Origin: Acinetobacter sp. P8-3-8
Lineage (GTDB): Bacteria; Pseudomonadota; Gammaproteobacteria; Pseudomonadales; Moraxellaceae
NCBI RefSeq assembly: GCF_000214135.1
Contig: NZ_AFIE01000009.1
Coordinates: 29,076 to 93,075, forward strand
DNA length: 64,000 nt
Reading direction: 5' to 3'
Every line of letters begins with the position of its first letter. Positions within the stretch are counted from its first letter, which is position 1. Below are positions 55,785 through 64,000 of this stretch, in pieces. The translations under genes and the position numbers were made by a program. A model generated the notes under the pieces. That model worked only from the letters and a program-made list of their open reading frames with translations, did no database searches and was not told the DNA's origin.

Positions 55785-56633
55785 GTGGCATTGGTATTAG
55801 ATGGTCGCGCATTAGCGAAACAAATTGAAGCAGACTTGTTGACTCGTGTTGAAGCTTTAAAAGCAAAAACAGGTCGTACCCCAATTTTAGCCACTATTTT
55901 GGTCGGTGATGATGGTGCATCTGCAACTTATGTACGTATGAAAGGTAATGCTTGCCGTCGTGTAGGTATGGATTCTCTTAAAGTTGAATTAGGTAAAGAA
56001 ACAACGACTGAACAATTACTCGCTGAAATTGAGAAGTTGAATGCCAATCCTGATGTTCACGGTATTTTGTTACAGCATCCTGTACCTGAACAAATTGATG
56101 AACGTGCTTGTTTTGATGCTATTTCACTTGAAAAAGATGTAGATGGCGTAACTTGCTTAGGTTTTGGTCGTATGGCAATGGGTGAGGCGGCGTATGGTTC
56201 TGCGACCCCAGCAGGTATTATGACCACGCTTAAAGAATACAACATTGAAATCGCGGGTAAGCATGCTGTTGTTGTCGGTCGTTCTGCGATTCTGGGTAAG
56301 CCGATGGCGATGATGCTATTACAAGCTAATGCGACTGTAACGATTTGCCATTCACGTACTCAAAATCTTGCAGAATTGGTGAAACAAGCGGATATCGTTG
56401 TTGGTGCTGTCGGTAAGGCTGAGTTAATCCAAAAAGATTGGATTAAACAAGGCGCTGTCGTTGTTGATGCAGGTTTCCATCCACGTGATGGTGGCGGTGT
56501 AGGCGATATTCAATTGGTCGGTATTGAAGACGTTGCTTCTGCTTATACACCAGTACCGGGTGGTGTCGGGCCTATGACGATTACAACATTAATTCGTCAA
56601 ACAGTTGAAGCTGCTGAAAAAGCGTTGGGTTAA
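55785..56633 (+). CDS. folD: Bifunctional methylenetetrahydrofolate dehydrogenase/cyclohydrolase
   Basis: A 282-aa FolD that interconverts methylene-, methenyl- and formyl-THF with NADP. Signatures are [16 protein letters not shown] (with catalytic Tyr and Lys), [12 protein letters not shown] and the NADP site [17 protein letters not shown], then [11 protein letters not shown]. The start is GTG 55785, with GGAG eight bases upstream. A tandem palindromic repeat follows the stop. Confidence 0.97.
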   Translation: MALVLDGRALAKQIEADLLTRVEALKAKTGRTPILATILVGDDGASATYVRMKGNACRRVGMDSLKVELGKETTTEQLLAEIEKLNANPDVHGILLQHPVPEQIDERACFDAISLEKDVDGVTCLGFGRMAMGEAAYGSATPAGIMTTLKEYNIEIAGKHAVVVGRSAILGKPMAMMLLQANATVTICHSRTQNLAELVKQADIVVGAVGKAELIQKDWIKQGAVVVDAGFHPRDGGGVGDIQLVGIEDVASAYTPVPGGVGPMTITTLIRQTVEAAEKALG

Positions 56634-56649
56634 TAGTGCTGTAGTTATT

Positions 56650-56930
56650 CCTTCTCCCTTTGGGATGAGGAATATTATTCCGCAAGAGGATGAGGGAAAT
56701 TTATCATATAAATCCTCTCCCTTGCGCGTAATAACGCTCATCCTTTAAAAGGAGAGAGGGAACTTCCATTATTATAAATGGTTCATCACAACTCGACTTA
56801 TGCAAGAAGTCTATTGTAGCGATTACTCCTTCTCCCTTATGGGTGAGGAATATTATTCCGCAAGAGGATGAGGGGTATAAATCCTCTCGCTCTTATGTGA
56901 AATAATGTTCATCCTTTAAAAGGAGGGAAC
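56650..56930. repeat. Tandem pair of the dispersed repeat after folD
   Basis: Unit A (56650-56815) contains the 127-bp stretch shared with the dnaG-side copy. Unit B (56828-56930) repeats the first two thirds of A: CCTTCTCCCTT, GTGAGGAATATTATTCCGCAAGAGGATGAG and CATCCTTTAAAAGGAGGGAAC. GAATATTATTC is itself a short palindrome. The unit end near 56930 abuts the 56985 gene. Confidence 0.75.
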
Positions 56931-56984
56931 ATAATGACCTTAGGCTTATATCGCGTTTTTATGAATTAAACGTTTAACCTTAAA

Positions 56985-57668
56985 ATGAATAAAAATCAAA
57001 TGAGCTGTACTTTTCAATTGGCTAAAGCCCCGCAACATTTACTCACTGCCTTGCACGAAGTCATTCCAAATTGTGAGCTTATTGCACAGCAATTGCCTGA
57101 AACACCAATTTCTTTGTGGCTGATTCCACCTGTATTTCCAACAGATCGCTTAGATGATGAAGTGATTCGTCGTATTTGGAACGATACGCCTTATTGGATA
57201 TTTTGTTGGGCTTCAGGGCTTGCAATGGCACAGTGGTTACTTGCAGAGCCACATCATGTCAAAGATAAAGTGGTTTTAGACTTTGGCGCAGGGTCGGGCG
57301 TGGTTGCGATTGCTGCGAAAATGGCAGGTGCAAAACGAGTGATTTGTTGTGATATCGATCAAGTGAGTTTAGATGCATGTCGTGAAAATGCATTATTAAA
57401 TAACGTCGAACTTGAATATTTAGATGATTTGTATAAAGCAGAGCAGGTGGATGTCTTACTTGCAGCAGATGTTTTATATGATCAATCCAATCGCTTCTTC
57501 TTGGATGAATTTTTAAAATTTGCACCTGAGGTTTGGGTGGCTGATAGTCGTGTGAAGAATTTTAGTCATCCACATTATCAAAAGCTAGATGAGCGTAGTG
57601 CGACAACTTGGCCTGATTTAGATGAAGCCAAAGAGTTTAGAAATGTAAGTTTTTATAAGACGCTGTAA
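56985..57668 (+). CDS. Class I SAM methyltransferase (ETFB-lysine/nicotinamide N-methyltransferase-like)
   Basis: A 227-aa Rossmann methyltransferase. The SAM loop VLDFGAGSGVVAIAA, CCDIDQVSLDACRENA and the post-motif ADVLYD match METTL20/NNMT-like enzymes. Many are listed as protein methyltransferases, and the E. coli relative is a probable ribosomal L11-type or lysine methyltransferase. The substrate is unknown. Start 56985, or 57000 as an alternative ATG. It may be read from a promoter just before it, since a repeat separates it from folD. Confidence 0.82.
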   Translation: MNKNQMSCTFQLAKAPQHLLTALHEVIPNCELIAQQLPETPISLWLIPPVFPTDRLDDEVIRRIWNDTPYWIFCWASGLAMAQWLLAEPHHVKDKVVLDFGAGSGVVAIAAKMAGAKRVICCDIDQVSLDACRENALLNNVELEYLDDLYKAEQVDVLLAADVLYDQSNRFFLDEFLKFAPEVWVADSRVKNFSHPHYQKLDERSATTWPDLDEAKEFRNVSFYKTL

Positions 57669-57709
57669 TTGCGTCTTATAAATTTTTATTAGTGTCGTAA
57701 ATATTTACA

Positions 57710-58138
57710 TTAAGAACAAGTATAACGAACCACATGCAAAGTACTTGGACGTGTTTCTAGTGCTTGACGAGTCGCATAGTCTTCGCTGTTATTTAAATTT
57801 GGTGTGTTTGAAAGTCCAAAAGAAGTACGACTGTGGCCTAACTGAACCCCTTTTTGATCATTGCTTGCTGTTTGCGGATTAATAATTTCATTCACACTTA
57901 AGACAGCAATCTTATAAGATTTATTTTCACCTAAAACTTTTTTGCAGGCACGTTGTAATTTATCTTCATCTAAATCACGATCTGCACGACCAGATAGTGT
58001 ATAAGCCAGCGTAGCGCTGTTTGAACTTTGATTTTCGATTTGATAGCCTGTAACACCGTTATACTGACGTGGTGTAGTTTGACATGCAGTTAAACCTAAC
58101 ATAAGGCAACCTAGTCCTAAGAATGTAATCTTTTTCAT
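57710..58138 (-). CDS. Small lipoprotein, hypothetical
   Basis: A 142-aa lipoprotein with lipobox LTAC (Cys19). The mature part has several polar repeats and the segment YTLSGRADRDLDEDKLQRACKK. It ends in VRYTCS, so there are three mature cysteines including the lipidated one. I do not recognise a family with confidence. It converges with the methyltransferase gene. Confidence 0.65.
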   Translation of the reverse strand: MKKITFLGLGCLMLGLTACQTTPRQYNGVTGYQIENQSSNSATLAYTLSGRADRDLDEDKLQRACKKVLGENKSYKIAVLSVNEIINPQTASNDQKGVQLGHSRTSFGLSNTPNLNNSEDYATRQALETRPSTLHVVRYTCS

Positions 58139-58471
58139 TTTGCAAGTCTCGGTGTTGTTGTTATTTTAAGTATGCCATAGCTCAAATCAATTCACGAACA
58201 TTGTCTTGAGTATTCATGCAAAAGTGAGCTAAAAATTAGATTAAAATAGGGTGCGATAATGATCCAATATATTTTGAGAAATAGAGCTTTAAAATTGTCA
58301 TGTAAATAAAGCAGGGATGTTAGGAACGAATATTGAACACGGAACAAATTTTTTGAATAAATATTCATATTTTAAATGTTCTTTTTTAAAGAATAGATTT
58401 AGGGATTTATATTTATGATATTTTATTCATTGTATGTTCGTTTTCGAAAATAAAACAACAAGGTTTATCAA
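58139..58471. other. 333-bp divergent region upstream of glpR
   Basis: AT-rich, no ORF. It should hold the lipoprotein promoter on the minus strand and the glpR promoter on the plus strand. At 58437-58448 TTCGTTTTCGAA is palindromic and resembles the TTCG/CGAA core of GlpR sites. Confidence 0.45.
58437..58448. promoter_or_regulatory. Candidate GlpR site before glpR
   Basis: TTCGTTTTCGAA, 23 bp before the glpR start, has the TTCG-N4-CGAA symmetry of E. coli GlpR operators. It may mediate autoregulation. Confidence 0.4.
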
Positions 58472-59233
58472 ATGAGTTTAGCGATCCGCCAACAACAGAC
58501 TTTAGAATTGGTCAAAGAACGTGGTTATATCAGTATTGATGAGTTAGCACAGCATTTCTCAGTGACACCACAAACAGTACGTCGTGATATCAATCAATTA
58601 GCCGATGATGGATTGTTACGTAGATACCACGGTGGCGCAGCCATAGAGTCTAATTCTAGTGTTTCCAACACTGATTATAGTATGCGTATTGATCATAATT
58701 TCGAAGAAAAACAAAGAATTGCTAAGGCAATTGCAGATGCTGTTCCAGATCATGCCTCTATTTTCATCAATATTGGAACCACGACTGAAGCGATTGCACA
58801 TGCATTAATGGAACATCATGGTTTAAAAGTAATCACCAATAATCTGAACGTTGCCAATATTTTAAGTAAAAAAGAAGATTTTGAAATTCTGATTGCTAGT
58901 GGCAAAGTTCGTCCAGATGGTGGCGTGATTGGGCAAGCAACGTCTGATTTTTTTAAACAGTTCAAAGTAGATTATGCTTTAATTGGAATTAGTGGTATTG
59001 ATGAAGACGGCACTTTGCTTGATTTTGATTTCCAAGAAGTTTCTGTTTCTCAAGAGATTATTGCAGGTGCAAGACAGGTTTTTCTTGCTGCCGATCATAG
59101 TAAATTTGGTCGCAATGCGATGATGCGCGTGGGAAGTTTGACTGATATTGAATGTCTTTTTACCAATGAAAAACCAAGTGATGCTTTTCTACAAAAGATT
59201 AAAGAAGCAGACGTGACTTTAGTGATTGCATAA
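58472..59233 (+). CDS. glpR: Glycerol-3-phosphate regulon repressor, DeoR family
   Basis: A 253-aa DeoR-family repressor. The N-terminal HTH is [23 protein letters not shown] with YHGGA following. The sugar-phosphate domain shows [34 protein letters not shown] and [10 protein letters not shown], close to E. coli GlpR. It is followed by glpD on the same strand after 277 bp. The inducer is expected to be glycerol 3-phosphate. Confidence 0.93.
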   Translation: MSLAIRQQQTLELVKERGYISIDELAQHFSVTPQTVRRDINQLADDGLLRRYHGGAAIESNSSVSNTDYSMRIDHNFEEKQRIAKAIADAVPDHASIFINIGTTTEAIAHALMEHHGLKVITNNLNVANILSKKEDFEILIASGKVRPDGGVIGQATSDFFKQFKVDYALIGISGIDEDGTLLDFDFQEVSVSQEIIAGARQVFLAADHSKFGRNAMMRVGSLTDIECLFTNEKPSDAFLQKIKEADVTLVIA

Positions 59234-59270
59234 ATTGTCGAACACGGGTTATTGAGCGCAAGCTATTGAT

Positions 59271-59292
59271 CATTTTCATTAAAATGAAAATG
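59271..59292. promoter_or_regulatory. Inverted repeat between glpR and glpD
   Basis: CATTTTCATT and AATGAAAATG pair perfectly over 10 bp with a 2-base centre. The ATGAAAAT half is also part of the direct repeats downstream, so it may be an operator. A terminator role is less likely because there is no T-run. Confidence 0.4.
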
Positions 59293-59386
59293 TGTTGATC
59301 ACTGATATTAAGTATTTAAAACAATCCATCATTGTGCGGTAATATAAAGAAGCATCTGAATGTTTACTGTTTAGTATTGCTGAATA

Positions 59387-59406
59387 ATGAAAATAAACGA
59401 AAAATA
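59387..59406. promoter_or_regulatory. Direct repeat 1 upstream of glpD (candidate GlpR site)
   Basis: ATGAAAATAAACGAAAAATA, identical over 20 bases to a second copy at 59469-59488. The centre-to-centre distance is 82 bp, close to an integral number of helix turns. Confidence 0.5.
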
Positions 59407-59468
59407 TAAATGTACGTTGATCGTTTTTTGATAGACAATATGTTCATAATTGTTTATTATTTTCTTAA

Positions 59469-59488
59469 ATGAAAATAAACGAAAAATA
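59469..59488. promoter_or_regulatory. Direct repeat 2 upstream of glpD (candidate GlpR site)
   Basis: Second copy of the 20-base repeat, ending 22 bp before the glpD start. Occupancy here would block initiation or translation start. Confidence 0.5.
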
Positions 59489-59510
59489 CTGCAAGGTATA
59501 GGTGATCGAA

Positions 59511-61040
59511 ATGAATCAAATTCTTGAGCAACAGACGTGTTATGACATTGCTGTAATTGGCGGTGGGATTAATGGTGTTGGAATTGCCACGGATGCGATT
59601 GGGCGTGGCTTATCTGTTTTTTTATGTGAGAAAGACGATTTAGCCAGCCATACCTCATCTGCAAGTAGTAAATTGATTCATGGTGGTTTGCGTTATTTAG
59701 AGCATAAAGAATTTAGATTGGTTCGTGAAGCATTGGCAGAGCGTGAAGTTTTATTGACTAAAGCGCCGCATATTATCCGACCAATGCGTTTTATTATGCC
59801 ACATCAACCGCATTTACGACCTGCATGGTTAATCCGTACAGGCTTGTTTTTTTACGATCATTTAGGGAAACGAGAAAAGCTTGCTGGTTCTAATTTGGTT
59901 CAGTTTGTTGCTGAAACCAGTCCTTTAAAAGATGAAATAACACGTGGTTTTGAATATTCAGACTGTGCTGTTGATGATTCACGATTAGTGATTCTCAATG
60001 CAATACAAGCGCGTGAAAAGGGCGCTAAAATTGTAACGCAAACACGTTGCGTATCTGCAAAACGTGAAAATGGAATTTGGGTCGTCGAGCTTGAAAATGA
60101 ACAAGGTCGCTATCAAATCCATGCAAAAGCTTTGGTTAATGCAGCAGGACCATGGGTTGCTCAATTTATAAAGCAAGATTTAAAGCTCAAATCTCAATAT
60201 GGTATTCGTTTAATACAAGGCAGTCACATTATTGTGCCTAAAATTTATGAGGGCGATAAAGCTTTCATTATGCAAAATGATGATCAACGTATTGTATTTG
60301 CGATTCCTTATTTAGATAAATACACCATGATTGGGACGACGGATCGTGAATATACAGGTGATCCAAATCAAGTCGAAATTACTCAAGCTGAAATTGAATA
60401 TCTTTTAGATGTGGCGAATGATCATTTTAAAAAGACATTACAGCAAGACGATATTATTCAGACTTTTTCTGGTGTACGTCCATTGTGCGATGACGAATCG
60501 GATAACCCAGCGGCCATTACACGTGATTACACTTTGGTTTTATCGAAAGATGAAGAGAATGAAGCACCGTTGTTGTCTGTGTTTGGTGGGAAGTTAACCA
60601 CTTATCGTAAGCTTGCTGAATCAGCAATGGAACATTTGAAAAAGTTTTTCCCTGACATGGCGAAACCGTGGACTGAAAAAGCGTTATTGCCTGGCGCTGA
60701 AAATTTAGCTTCTATAGATGATTTAATTCTTGAAATACAAAATAAAATCAAAGGTCTGGATGCAGAAACAGCAAATCGTTGGGCACGTGCGTATGGGACG
60801 TGTGTGTGGAACTTTGTTCAGTACGCAACATCTGTTCATGAGCTTGGTCAGCATTTCGGACATGGTTTATATGCGCAAGAAGTTGATTATTTAGTCGATG
60901 CAGAATGGGCGACAACTAGCGTTGATATTTTAAAGCGCCGTACCAAACTGTATTTAGAACTTACACAGGATGAAGTGCAAGCATTAGATGTATATCTACT
61001 TGAATTGCATCAACGTCGTATGCAAAAAGAAGTGGCTTAG
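59511..61040 (+). CDS. glpD: Aerobic glycerol-3-phosphate dehydrogenase
   Basis: A 509-aa FAD enzyme that oxidises glycerol 3-phosphate to DHAP and feeds quinones at the inner membrane. Evidence: the FAD-binding AVIGGGINGVGIATDA, SSASSKLIHGGLRYLEH, and GKLTTYRKLAESA with a C-terminal DAO_C part. ATG 59511 was chosen because AGGTG is six bases upstream; GTG 59502 is in frame but worse placed. It lies downstream of glpR; no glpF or glpK is in the window. Confidence 0.95.
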   Translation: MNQILEQQTCYDIAVIGGGINGVGIATDAIGRGLSVFLCEKDDLASHTSSASSKLIHGGLRYLEHKEFRLVREALAEREVLLTKAPHIIRPMRFIMPHQPHLRPAWLIRTGLFFYDHLGKREKLAGSNLVQFVAETSPLKDEITRGFEYSDCAVDDSRLVILNAIQAREKGAKIVTQTRCVSAKRENGIWVVELENEQGRYQIHAKALVNAAGPWVAQFIKQDLKLKSQYGIRLIQGSHIIVPKIYEGDKAFIMQNDDQRIVFAIPYLDKYTMIGTTDREYTGDPNQVEITQAEIEYLLDVANDHFKKTLQQDDIIQTFSGVRPLCDDESDNPAAITRDYTLVLSKDEENEAPLLSVFGGKLTTYRKLAESAMEHLKKFFPDMAKPWTEKALLPGAENLASIDDLILEIQNKIKGLDAETANRWARAYGTCVWNFVQYATSVHELGQHFGHGLYAQEVDYLVDAEWATTSVDILKRRTKLYLELTQDEVQALDVYLLELHQRRMQKEVA

Positions 61041-61083
61041 TTTGATCAGTTTCTGGGGAAGGTAAGTTGTAGATTCTCGTAAT

Positions 61084-61117
61084 AAATCAAAGCCTCTATA
61101 AATAGAGGCTTTGATTT
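61084..61117. terminator. Bidirectional terminator between glpD and the flotillin gene
   Basis: AAATCAAAGCCTCT and AGAGGCTTTGATTT form a 14-bp stem around ATAAAT, serving both convergent genes. Confidence 0.9.
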
Positions 61118-61124
61118 TAATGGA

Positions 61125-62837
61125 TTATTCTTTTTCAGACTTCGGATGTAATGATTGAGTTAAACCATTAATATCCCCACCTTTAATTCCTAATTCATTC
61201 ATTAAACTATCAATCAGTGGTGCTTGAGAGCGATAACGTAGAGCACTATTGACGACTTGGTCTGAAAGGGCAACTTGACCTTGTTCAGATGCTTCACCTG
61301 AATGAGTTGTCGTATTCATACCACCTAAACCATTGACTTGTAAAATTTTAATATCATCAATGTTTTCCATAGGCTTAACGCTTTCACGAATAATTTCAGG
61401 TAAATACTTCATGAGTGCTAAGCGAATTTGCATCTCAACTTGTTCAGTAGACAAGATGTTATTGGCTTCATTGACAGCACGTGTACCATCAGCATCAACT
61501 TGATATTGTTTCTCTTGAGCTGCGGCAAGTAACATTTTTGCATCTGCTTCACCTTTGGCTTTTAAGCGAACTTTTTCAGCTTCAGCTTGTGCTGCGATAC
61601 GTACAGCTTCTGCATCATCTGCTGCTGCTTGTTTAGAAGCTTCTGCTGCAACGGTAATGGCAATCGCATCTGTTTCGGCAACCTGTTTAGCTGCAACCAA
61701 TTCAACAGCTTTTAAACGCTCTGCACGTTGAGTCTCACGTACAGTCGTCACTTCTTCTTCTGCTTTTACAGCTTGAGCACGGGCTTGGTCAGCCAGTGCT
61801 TTTGCTTCAGATTCAGCACGTGATTTTTCTGCTATGGCAATGGCACGATCTTGCTCAGCCAATTCAATGGTTTTCTTTTGTTCGACTTGCGCTTTTTGAA
61901 TCAATTGTGCTTTCTGAATATTTTCATTTTCAACATCACGAGCAGATGCAATACGTTTTAATTCAACTTCACGTTCAGCAGCAATTCGAGCTTCTTCAGC
62001 TTCACGTTTTTTCCCTGCTTCCTGCGATGCGATTTCAGCCATTTGTTCTGCTTTACGAATGGCGATTTCACGTTCTTGTTGAAGCTTTGCGTATTCTTCT
62101 TCACGTAAAATTTGTAAACGAGCTTGTTCAGTCGAAAGGTTTTTAGCTTTGATGGCTAAGTCATTGTCTTGTTCAATATCATTTCGTTTTTTACGACGAT
62201 CTTCAATCGTTTCAGTGAGTTTAGTCAAACCTTCTGCATCGAAAGCATTTTGTGGGTTAAAGTATTCAAAACTGGTTTGGTCTAAACCTGTTAGAGAAAC
62301 GGTTTCTAATTCTAAACCATTTTTAAATAAATCTTCAGAGACGACTTGTTGAACTTTTTGAACGAAATCAACACGCTTTTCATGTAATTCTTCCATTGCC
62401 ATTTCAGCAGCAACGGCACGCAAAGAGTCAACAAACTTACCTTCAACCAAGTCTTTTAACTCTTGCGGAGACATGGTTTTTTTACCCAAAGTCTGTGCAG
62501 CAGTAGCAATCGACTCCGCAGTCGGTTTAACTCGAACGTAGAATTCAGCCATCACGTCAACACGCATACGGTCACGAGTAATTAAAGCTTGATCTGTTGC
62601 ACGTTTTACTTCAAGGCGAAGCGTGTTCATATTCACAGGAATCACTTCATGTAAGACTGGAAGTACCAAAGCACCACCATTTAAGATGACTTTCTCACCA
62701 CCAAAACCTGTACGGACAAAAGATACTTCTTTACTTGAACGCTTATATAAGCGTGCAATAATCACCCCAATGACAACTAATGCCACCAGTATAATTCCTG
62801 CTAAAACAAGTATTTCATATAAATTTTCAGTCAACAT
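61125..62837 (-). CDS. Flotillin-family SPFH/band 7 protein (YqiK-like)
   Basis: A 570-aa flotillin. An N-terminal TM segment (LVLAGIILVALVVIGVIIA) is followed by an SPFH domain (GGEKVILNGGALVLPVLHEVIPVNM) and a long coiled coil from about residue 215 to 440, rich in Ala/Glu with repeats such as AEQMAEIAS and AEAEKVRLKAKGEADA. Flotillins organise membrane microdomains. It is immediately downstream of the YqiJ-like gene, as in E. coli yqiJK. Confidence 0.92.
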   Translation of the reverse strand: MLTENLYEILVLAGIILVALVVIGVIIARLYKRSSKEVSFVRTGFGGEKVILNGGALVLPVLHEVIPVNMNTLRLEVKRATDQALITRDRMRVDVMAEFYVRVKPTAESIATAAQTLGKKTMSPQELKDLVEGKFVDSLRAVAAEMAMEELHEKRVDFVQKVQQVVSEDLFKNGLELETVSLTGLDQTSFEYFNPQNAFDAEGLTKLTETIEDRRKKRNDIEQDNDLAIKAKNLSTEQARLQILREEEYAKLQQEREIAIRKAEQMAEIASQEAGKKREAEEARIAAEREVELKRIASARDVENENIQKAQLIQKAQVEQKKTIELAEQDRAIAIAEKSRAESEAKALADQARAQAVKAEEEVTTVRETQRAERLKAVELVAAKQVAETDAIAITVAAEASKQAAADDAEAVRIAAQAEAEKVRLKAKGEADAKMLLAAAQEKQYQVDADGTRAVNEANNILSTEQVEMQIRLALMKYLPEIIRESVKPMENIDDIKILQVNGLGGMNTTTHSGEASEQGQVALSDQVVNSALRYRSQAPLIDSLMNELGIKGGDINGLTQSLHPKSEKE

Positions 62838-62867
62838 TTTATTATCTCTGAGTTTGTTATTTAAAAA

Positions 62868-63512
62868 TTAGACGGTAACGGCTTGGAAACCAATTTTGGT
62901 TCTTTGTGTTAAAAGGACTTCTTGACCTTGTTGAAAGATAACATCTGTTTCAGGTTCAACTAAGATGTAATGGGTTTGTCCAAATTGATCAACCACTTTG
63001 GCCTGAGCAGGGTAGTTAAGCTTTGCTTCACCTAAAATAATCTGTGCTTTACGTCCAATCAATTCATCACTATGAATGGCTGTGGTTTCATCTTGCGGTA
63101 AAATTTTCGCAATGACTGCTGCACAAGTACGCACGATCGGCATACATAAGAAAAGGGCAGCAGGAGCAATGATCCAGATTGGAAAATAACTTTGTGTAAA
63201 GTGGTGGAAAATGGCTTGAACAATAAAGCCAAACAATGCATAAACTGTCAGGAAAATGATCAACCAGACTAAAACAGGAATGCGGCCTAAGTACAACCAA
63301 TCTAAGAATTGTACAAAAACACTGCTTTCTGCATTGAGTTCTACATCGGGATGATGCGATTCAAGTAATTGATCAGGAATGAATTGATCTAAGAAGCCTT
63401 GCGAGGTTGATCCAATTATTAACAGTAGGCATTCCAAAATACCGAGCAATAACATGAGGCATAAGCTGACGCTAAAGATGAGATTGGATGAATGCGTAAA
63501 GAGTTCCCACAT
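62868..63512 (-). CDS. YqiJ/NfeD-like OB-fold membrane protein
   Basis: A 214-aa protein with three to four hydrophobic segments (NLIFSVSLCLMLLLG, LVWLIIFLTVYALFGFIV, IWIIAPAALFLCMP) and a C-terminal OB-fold (ELIGRKAQIILGEAKLNYPAQAKVVDQFGQTHYILVEPE). NfeD-type partners bind flotillins. ATG 63512 (MWELFTHSS) is preferred. A TTG at 63527 is in frame and cannot be excluded. It sits 30 bp upstream of the flotillin gene. Confidence 0.85.
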   Translation of the reverse strand: MWELFTHSSNLIFSVSLCLMLLLGILECLLLIIGSTSQGFLDQFIPDQLLESHHPDVELNAESSVFVQFLDWLYLGRIPVLVWLIIFLTVYALFGFIVQAIFHHFTQSYFPIWIIAPAALFLCMPIVRTCAAVIAKILPQDETTAIHSDELIGRKAQIILGEAKLNYPAQAKVVDQFGQTHYILVEPETDVIFQQGQEVLLTQRTKIGFQAVTV

Positions 63513-63527
63513 GTTTGCTGTACTCAA

Positions 63528-63927
63528 TATATTGTTTAGTTTTCTTATAAAAATACAATTTAATATGAATTAATGTATAAAAATATCATTAATTAATTCA
63601 ATGAATAGATAAAGCTTATCGGTTTTATAAAGAGATTGCAATTTAAATATTTGCTTATAATAATCAAAATCAATGTGTTATGTTTTATTAAGAAAAACTA
63701 AGTTAAAAATATGAATTAAAAACTATTGCTTGCGTTTTATTCAAGTATTGCTTATAAATGAAGCTGTTTTTACGGATGAAAACAAAGACAAAAAAAATAC
63801 GCAATGATTGGGGTGATCATTGCGTAGAACAACGAATCTGCTTTCACAGTTCGGTTAAGGAGAAATGTTATGAATTTTGGGGAAGATTCATAACTTAAGT
63901 AGATAGTAGATGTTCTCATCTGTAATT
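63528..63927. other. 400-bp region upstream of the YqiJ-flotillin operon
   Basis: AT-rich, with the operon promoter on the minus strand expected in the first 200 bp. No convincing ORF was seen. A hairpin at 63790-63825 is listed separately. Confidence 0.4.
63790..63825 (-). terminator. Terminator for a minus-strand transcript entering from the right
   Basis: A perfect 10-bp stem ACGCAATGAT/ATCATTGCGT with a 7-base loop is followed by T8 on the minus strand. It must belong to a gene or RNA lying to the right. Confidence 0.7.
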
Positions 63928-63999
63928 TCATTGGTATTCACGTAAATAAGTGTTAACTCTCGTAAGCGAGGTTAAAATGTGAACACCATCAAACAAAAA
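63928..63999 (-). CDS. Possible 3' end of a coding sequence running off the right edge
   Basis: On the minus strand a frame is open from the window edge for 23 codons and ends in TGA at 63928-63930 (…RVNTYLREYQ). It lies about 100 bp upstream of the terminator at 63790-63825, which would fit. Too short to be sure. Confidence 0.25.
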   Translation of the reverse strand, partial: FLFDGVHILTSLTRVNTYLREYQ

Positions 64000-64000
64000 A

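Overview
The window is chromosomal DNA from a gammaproteobacterium, almost certainly an Acinetobacter (probably not A. baumannii itself, though the species cannot be fixed from sequence alone). The reasons are the AT-rich composition, a PAP2 phosphatase gene coupled to adeI-adeJ efflux genes at the left end, the Moraxellaceae/Pseudomonas-like order hemA <> TPR gene-lolB-ispE-tRNA-Gln-prs-rplY-pth, and many proteins of Acinetobacter type (638-aa-class DnaG, long-tailed BamD, PA3496-type acidic protein). It is mostly core genome. I see no prophage, integron, insertion sequence, CRISPR array or classical defence island.

Layout. 1-7.2 kb (minus strand): PAP2-adeI-adeJ, a Gcr-type multi-spanning membrane protein and ispB. 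7.6-10.1 kb: rplU-rpmA, an unrecognised 317-aa gene and lolA. 10.2-16.1 kb: carotenoid oxygenase, DUF3298 lipoprotein, serS, cysG, trmL. 16.3-18.2 kb: a HxlR regulator divergent from an SDR and a flavodoxin. 18.3-23.7 kb: APC permease, Fe-alcohol dehydrogenase with an SCP2-like protein, lipB, a double CDGSH protein and ybeD. 23.8-33.5 kb: rpoD, small acidic proteins, tpm, DedA, trhO, DUF1289 and DUF2750 proteins, a TetR/HPP divergent pair, and ribB under an FMN riboswitch. 33.7-36.2 kb: a DUF2157/GDYXXLXY membrane operon. 36.2-43.7 kb: panD, then the pth-rplY-prs-(tRNA-Gln)x3-ispE-lolB-TPR block divergent from hemA. 44-51.2 kb: dnaG, bamD, rluD, pgeF, flavodoxin, smpB, coaD, ferredoxin. 51.2-55.8 kb: rnpB, tRNA-Met, two tRNA-Leu, tRNA-Cys, PhoD-type phosphatase and an unknown membrane protein. 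55.8-64 kb: folD, a methyltransferase, a lipoprotein, glpR-glpD, and a flotillin/YqiJ pair.

Functional themes are envelope biogenesis (lolA, lolB, bamD, AdeIJ, PAP2, DedA), translation and tRNA function (rplU, rpmA, serS, trmL, pth, rplY, smpB, rluD, trhO, rnpB, seven tRNA genes), cofactor synthesis (ispB, ispE, cysG, hemA, lipB, ribB, panD, coaD, folD) and replication/transcription (dnaG, rpoD).

The most notable non-gene observations are: a single-base frameshift in an A6 run splitting the TPR gene upstream of lolB; a dispersed roughly 128-bp palindromic repeat near dnaG and folD, plus a different hairpin repeat swallowing the end of cysG; strong palindromes in the PAP2-adeIJ, hxlR/SDR and tetR/HPP control regions; and two tRNA-Leu genes whose 3' ends are built into a conserved trailer hairpin. 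No clearly new multi-gene system stands out. The least explained coding material is the 8.3-9.2 kb gene, the DUF2157/GDYXXLXY pair and the membrane protein at 54.4-55.2 kb.
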